From: Caproicibacter sp002399225
Lineage (GTDB): Bacteria; Bacillota; Clostridia; Oscillospirales; Acutalibacteraceae
Assembly: GCA_036756705.1 (NCBI GenBank)
Contig: DAIOKN010000063.1
Location: 1 to 5,319 of the forward strand
Direction of reading: 5' to 3'
Length of the DNA stretch: 5,319 bases
Part shown: positions 5,030-5,319 of the stretch, piece after piece
How positions within the stretch are numbered: the first letter of the stretch is position 1
How the letters are laid out: each line of letters starts with the position of its first letter
Notes under the pieces: generated by a model
The model's input: the letters and a program-made list of their open reading frames with translations, nothing else
Databases searched by the model: none
What the model was told of the DNA's origin: nothing
Translations under genes and position numbers: made by a program

Positions 5030-5235
5030 ATGAGGAGAGGGCGCAGAAGCATTGGATCCAATGGGAACAATATGCGGAAGGATACCGCACCGCCATGGAG
5101 GCAAAGAATGCCACCCTTTATTTCAAAACGCATTACAGCGAATACGCCAGCGTCTGTCTGCCTGGAACCGCCGCCCCGAAACGCCGGTCCTACAGTGAAG
5201 TGCTTTTCGATTTGCTGCAAGGAAAAGCGAAATAA
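4975..5235 (+). pseudogene. Startless coding frame after yedK, probable 5'-truncated gene
   Basis: Frame 1 is open from 4975 (after TGA at 4972-4974) to TAA at 5233-5235. From about 5020 it reads like real protein: INEERAQKHWIQWEQYAEGY, then RTAMEAKNATLYFKTHYSEY and, at the C-terminus, RRSYSEVLFDLLQ. It is rich in aromatics, with alternating helical charges and coding-like codon use. It has no ATG, GTG or TTG until Met at 5095, which lacks a ribosome binding site. The first part overlaps the yedK 3' end in another frame. The competing frame from ATG 5030 gives a Pro/Arg/Cys-rich peptide that looks like a shadow. I do not recognise the family. Most likely this is the C-terminal piece of a gene whose 5' end was lost; a start at a rare codon or a frameshift from the preceding frame is less likely. 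Confidence 0.5.
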
Positions 5236-5319
5236 CCATTTCCCATTTTTAGCAGCAAGAGCGCCTAGTGTCAAGGGAAGTTCGCAATTTCAGGGCTCCG
5301 GGAAATGAATCAGGCAGCA
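5236..5319. other. Non-coding window end
   Basis: No gene is seen. CATTTCCC (5237-5244) and GGGAAATG (5300-5307) are inverted 8-base arms more than 50 bases apart. A T-run (5246-5250) follows the first arm but has no adjacent stem. The stretch CTAGTGTCAAGGGAAG (5265-5280) has the look of an insertion-sequence end, but the window stops too soon to test this. Confidence 0.3.

Noticed and set aside
5030..5308. Plus-strand frame from ATG 5030 (92 codons)
   Set aside because: The product is Pro/Arg/Cys-rich and irregular, while the overlapping frame 1 looks like real protein up to TAA 5233.

Overview
This window looks like a chromosomal segment from a moderately GC-rich member of the Clostridia, possibly an Oscillospiraceae relative. 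This placement is an inference. It rests on the clostridial-looking IS1182-type transposase remnant, the strong AGGAGG-type ribosome binding sites, sigma-A-like promoters, the ribose-5-phosphate-dependent (PdxS/PdxT) vitamin B6 route and the short Firmicutes form of YedK. No rRNA, tRNA or CRISPR array was found.

Layout: (i) 1-353 is the decayed 3' part of an IS1182-type insertion sequence. The transposase has lost its middle, changed frame and ends in a strong hairpin. (ii) 354-531 holds no recognisable gene, only a hairpin that may end the pdx transcript. (iii) 532-2001, minus strand, is a tight two-gene operon, pdxS-pdxT, encoding the PLP synthase complex. (iv) 2002-2154 is a dense divergent control region. 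(v) 2155-3561, plus strand, is a MocR-type GntR/aminotransferase fusion regulator, by context PdxR. (vi) 3571-3615 is a bidirectional terminator. (vii) 3629-3907, minus strand, is a 92-residue protein that looks like the C-terminal chaperone domain of trigger factor standing alone. (viii) 4122-4343, plus strand, is an unrecognised 73-residue protein with a very good promoter and ribosome binding site. (ix) 4472-5029, plus strand, is YedK (SRAP/HMCES family), which covalently protects abasic sites in single-stranded DNA. (x) 4975-5235 is a second coding-like frame with no start codon, overlapping the end of yedK. It is probably a 5'-truncated gene.

How the genes work together: PdxT releases ammonia from glutamine and PdxS uses it with ribose-5-phosphate and glyceraldehyde-3-phosphate to make PLP. 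The divergent MocR protein should sense PLP and control pdxST and itself. The intergenic DNA supports this. The -10 boxes of the two divergent promoters directly abut inside one 18-bp dyad (2072-2089). Three copies of a CAGTTT-type element follow at 23- and 24-bp steps (2090-2143), across the weak pdxS -35 region and the pdxR leader.

The right part (about 3900-5319) is visibly less GC-rich than the pdx block. It carries small or broken genes and looks like accessory DNA. The most novel items are the free-standing trigger-factor C-domain protein, the shared-dyad promoter pair with its phased operator repeats, and the startless coding frame after yedK.
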